7,654 nt of DNA from an archaeon (lineage in GTDB: Archaea > B1Sed10-29 > WALL01): NCBI GenBank assembly GCA_030592525.1, contig JAUVIW010000046.1:1-7654 (forward strand), written 5' to 3'. The notes below the pieces were generated by a model that did no database searches, was not told where the DNA came from, and saw nothing but the letters and a program-made list of their open reading frames with translations. Position numbers and translations under genes: made by a program. Position 1 is the stretch's first letter. The number at the start of each line of letters is the position of its first letter. Positions 5,701 through 7,654 of the stretch are shown here, piece by piece.

Positions 5701-6938
5701 TGCATCAGCTCCTTTTCTCCGTGTATTTCAAGGACATTGAGTTCTTTAATCTTACAGTTCCCGAGCCAGTCAGCGAATGCCGGCTTGGTGCGGCCACCGT
5801 CACTGGACACGAGCTCTTTGATGTATGTGCCTGCCTCGGTGCGTATTTCGGCGCGGAGCTCTGTGTCTGAAACAGGACTGAGGGATAGTGTGATTACCTT
5901 TCTCTTGCGGACCAGGTCGGCGCGGCGGTGCATGACGCGCTCGGGGGTCTGCTGCTCAATGGTCGCACCCAGAAGGGCTTTCTCGATTTTGGAGAGCGCG
6001 GTCTTGTCATAAGGCTTCTCGCACTCAATGATTGCCTCGTACGTCTTTTCGTGGCGCACGGCCTTCAGGAAGCGCAGTTCCTCGCGGGATGACTTGCGGA
6101 GCTTTTGGACCGCTATCTTGCCTTCCGCAGATGAATTAATGTCCTTGGTCAGCGCATCGAAGTCCAAATGCCTTCGTATGGGCTTCTCAATCTCGAGCAC
6201 GAATGGGCGCCATCCGAGCATTTTTGCGTCGATGTCCTCCCGCCCGGAGCCGTGGAACTTCTCCTTTTTGCCGCCTGTTACCTTCAGGGATGGGACGCCC
6301 ACCAGCTCCTCAACACTTTCGTCGTAGAGCTTCCCGCGGAACCCGCATTCGGGGCAGCCGCGCCCGCGGCAGCGCATGCACCACCACTTTGTTTGGGGCA
6401 GCCTCGCGGTCTTTTGGTACTGGCCGTAAATGAAGAATGAGTGGATGTTGAGTGATGCCTTGCCTTCGATGAAGTCCGTGAGTATTGTGATGTCTGGCGC
6501 CTCGAAGCTCACGTCCTTGCCCGTCTTCTTTTCGATGGCGAGCCCGATTGTGCGGACGAGCTCTTTCTTGAGGGTCTCGCTGTCCTGCGCACCGACCTCC
6601 TCCCACATGGTTTCCTCTGCAGACACGAGCTCTTTGGGTATGCGTGCGCCGACAAGGAACGAGTCATAGTCATAGTTCGCGATTATCTCGAGCGCTTTGC
6701 TTGTGAGTTCGGGGATGCGCTGGATAGTGGTGCCGCAATAAGCGCACCCTGGAGGCGCTGGTGTGACGCCTTTCTCCAAAAGGGCGAGCGCTTCCTTGGC
6801 TGAGGATGCCTGCCTGACAGCCGCACCGATTTCGGCGTTAGAGTAGCCGCTGAACGAGTGCCTGAACTGCCTGCCTATGCAATTGTCACAGGCCTCCTTG
6901 CCCATGAGTATGGTGCGCTTGCTTGAATATCCAGTCAT
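5697..6938 (-). CDS. pus10: tRNA pseudouridine synthase Pus10
   Basis: This enzyme isomerises uridine 55, and in many archaea also uridine 54, in the T-arm of tRNA, replacing the role of bacterial TruB. At 413 residues it has the family's usual length. The N-terminal accessory domain has two CxxC pairs (Cys17/20 and Cys65/68) spaced as in the zinc site of the human protein, followed by a THUMP-like region. A second cysteine knuckle sits at Cys187/190/195/198, just before ESVEELVG. The catalytic motif is GREDID (232-237), with Asp235 as the nucleophile, followed by MLGWRPF. Near the C-terminus come the RVMHRRADLVRKRKV stretch and a TEAGTYIKELVSSDGGRTKP stretch, both characteristic of Pus10. 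Its ATG overlaps the SRP54 stop and its stop overlaps the peptidase ATG, both as ATGA. A G-run at 6944-6949 is a modest Shine-Dalgarno candidate. No key residue is missing. Confidence 0.96.
   Translation of the reverse strand: MTGYSSKRTILMGKEACDNCIGRQFRHSFSGYSNAEIGAAVRQASSAKEALALLEKGVTPAPPGCAYCGTTIQRIPELTSKALEIIANYDYDSFLVGARIPKELVSAEETMWEEVGAQDSETLKKELVRTIGLAIEKKTGKDVSFEAPDITILTDFIEGKASLNIHSFFIYGQYQKTARLPQTKWWCMRCRGRGCPECGFRGKLYDESVEELVGVPSLKVTGGKKEKFHGSGREDIDAKMLGWRPFVLEIEKPIRRHLDFDALTKDINSSAEGKIAVQKLRKSSREELRFLKAVRHEKTYEAIIECEKPYDKTALSKIEKALLGATIEQQTPERVMHRRADLVRKRKVITLSLSPVSDTELRAEIRTEAGTYIKELVSSDGGRTKPAFADWLGNCKIKELNVLEIHGEKELMQ
5709..5712 (-). promoter_or_regulatory. Shine-Dalgarno site for the prepilin peptidase
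   Basis: GGAG lies 8 bases before the ATG at 5700, inside the AAG GAG CTG codons near the end of pus10. Both the nine-base context and the spacing match the site before the exchanger gene, supporting this start. Confidence 0.6.
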
Positions 6939-7654
6939 TGCATCCCCCCGAGCTGCTTCATTATCTTATCCATGTTCTTGGGCAGGCGCTTTCCTTTCTT
7001 GAGCTTGCCCATCATCTTCTTCGCCATGTTGAACTGCTTGAGGAGCTCGCGCACTTCCTGTTCCGTGCGGCCGGAGCCTTTTGAGATGCGGACGATGCGC
7101 TGCTTGTTGATTACGTCGGGGTCATCGAGCTCCTTTTTGCTCATTGAGTCCATGATTATCTTGAACGCGGCCATCTTTGTCTCGGACTCCTCGACCAGCT
7201 CCTTGGGCACTTTCGCACTGAGGCCGAGCTGCTCGAGAATCTTGCCCATCGAGCCCATTTTCTTTTGGGCTTCGAGCTGCTTGTAGAAAGTGCGGAGGGT
7301 GAACTCACCGCTCATGAGGTCCTCGGCACCGAAATCCGCTTCCTTTGCCAAGTCCTGCATGCGCTCCATCAAAGAGCCCAAGTCAGGGAACCCGAGCAGC
7401 CGGGAAACGTACTTCTCCGGGTCGAATGTCTCGAAGTCACCAACCTTTTCGCCGACGCCTATGAATGCGATGGGGACCTTGGCCTCTGCGCACGCGGAGA
7501 GGGCGCCACCACCCTTTGCAGAAGAGTCCATGCGCGTCACGATGACGCCTGTGACGTCTACTGCGTCATTGAACTCTCTTGCCTGCTTGCCCGCTGTCTG
7601 CCCCATATCAGCGCCCAGCACAAGGTATTTTTCGTCGGGCTTGAGCTCCTTGCC
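6935..7654 (-). CDS. srp54: Signal recognition particle 54-kDa protein, C-terminal half
   Basis: This is the GTPase and signal-sequence-binding subunit of the archaeal signal recognition particle; it binds 7S RNA and directs membrane and secreted proteins to the FtsY receptor. 239 residues are visible, with the frame open through the right edge; the full protein is about 440-450, so the N domain and the P-loop, G2 and G3 motifs are outside. Visible parts in order: the GADMGQTAGKQA segment (14-25), the G4 motif TRMD (40-43), SAKGGGAL (45-52), FIGVGE, and SRLLGFPDL closing the GTPase domain. The M domain follows, with a Met-rich FTLRTFYKQL segment and the RNA-binding helix-turn-helix (RIVRISKGSGRT then EVRELLKQF). 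G4 has Arg where most homologues have Lys. A Val codon (GTG at 7621) could be mistaken for a start but lies inside the GTPase domain. It is followed directly by pus10 with a 4-base overlap. Confidence 0.95.
   Translation of the reverse strand, partial: GKELKPDEKYLVLGADMGQTAGKQAREFNDAVDVTGVIVTRMDSSAKGGGALSACAEAKVPIAFIGVGEKVGDFETFDPEKYVSRLLGFPDLGSLMERMQDLAKEADFGAEDLMSGEFTLRTFYKQLEAQKKMGSMGKILEQLGLSAKVPKELVEESETKMAAFKIIMDSMSKKELDDPDVINKQRIVRISKGSGRTEQEVRELLKQFNMAKKMMGKLKKGKRLPKNMDKIMKQLGGMQ

Noticed and set aside
6367..6415. Cysteine-rich segment of Pus10 as a separate small zinc-finger protein
   Set aside because: It is in frame within an uninterrupted 413-residue Pus10 and, as I recall, such a cysteine knuckle is usual for archaeal Pus10.
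7619..7621. GTG at 7621 as a start for a short SRP54-like gene
   Set aside because: The frame is open to the window edge and the codon sits in the middle of a GTPase-domain strand, so the gene is cut by the window, not truncated.
1..7654. CRISPR arrays, tRNA or rRNA genes, insertion sequences, prophage or toxin-antitoxin pairs
   Set aside because: Coding sequences account for all but about 62 bases, and none of the eight genes belongs to these classes; no repeated units with regular spacers were seen.

Overview
The window is archaeal. Geranylgeranylglyceryl phosphate synthase (first ether bond of archaeal lipids), an archaeal-type Pus10 tRNA pseudouridine synthase, an archaeal prepilin/preflagellin peptidase, a 54-kDa SRP protein and a TATA-box promoter all agree on this. 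The genome is very compact: apart from about 62 bases (1760-1821), every base lies in one of eight coding sequences. Composition is moderately GC-rich by eye. I cannot name the phylum; a euryarchaeon or a streamlined DPANN-like lineage would both fit.

There are three transcription units. (1) Minus strand, 1759 to 1: an extended-SDR NAD(P)-dependent sugar-epimerase/dehydratase-like protein, then a CaCA-family (NCX-type) sodium/calcium exchanger cut by the left edge. (2) Plus strand, 1822 to 4846: GGGP synthase, an MgtC/SapB-DUF4010 membrane protein, and RNA 3'-terminal phosphate cyclase (rtcA). (3) Minus strand, 7654 to 4843: the C-terminal half of SRP54 (cut by the right edge), pus10, and an A24 prepilin peptidase.

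Units 1 and 2 diverge from a single near-palindromic TATA element at 1781-1790, placed about 26-28 bp from the probable 5' end of each gene, so the epimerase message is probably leaderless and the GGGPS message leaderless or nearly so. Units 2 and 3 converge and their stop codons overlap. Apart from the divergent promoter gap, all six gene junctions are exact 4-base overlaps (five ATGA/GTGA stop-start overlaps and one tail-to-tail CTAA overlap), implying translational coupling within each unit, with Shine-Dalgarno sequences buried in the last codons of the upstream gene.

Functionally, unit 3 joins membrane targeting (SRP54), tRNA T-arm pseudouridylation (Pus10) and processing of class III signal peptides (peptidase). 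Unit 2 mixes lipid synthesis, a putative cation-related membrane protein and RNA end chemistry. Unit 1 pairs a nucleotide-sugar-type enzyme with cation exchange. All eight proteins belong to recognisable families. I found no tRNA, rRNA, CRISPR array or insertion sequence, and no convincing undescribed multigene system. The points most worth following up are the shared promoter, the 4-base overlap architecture, and active-site departures in GGGPS and RtcA.
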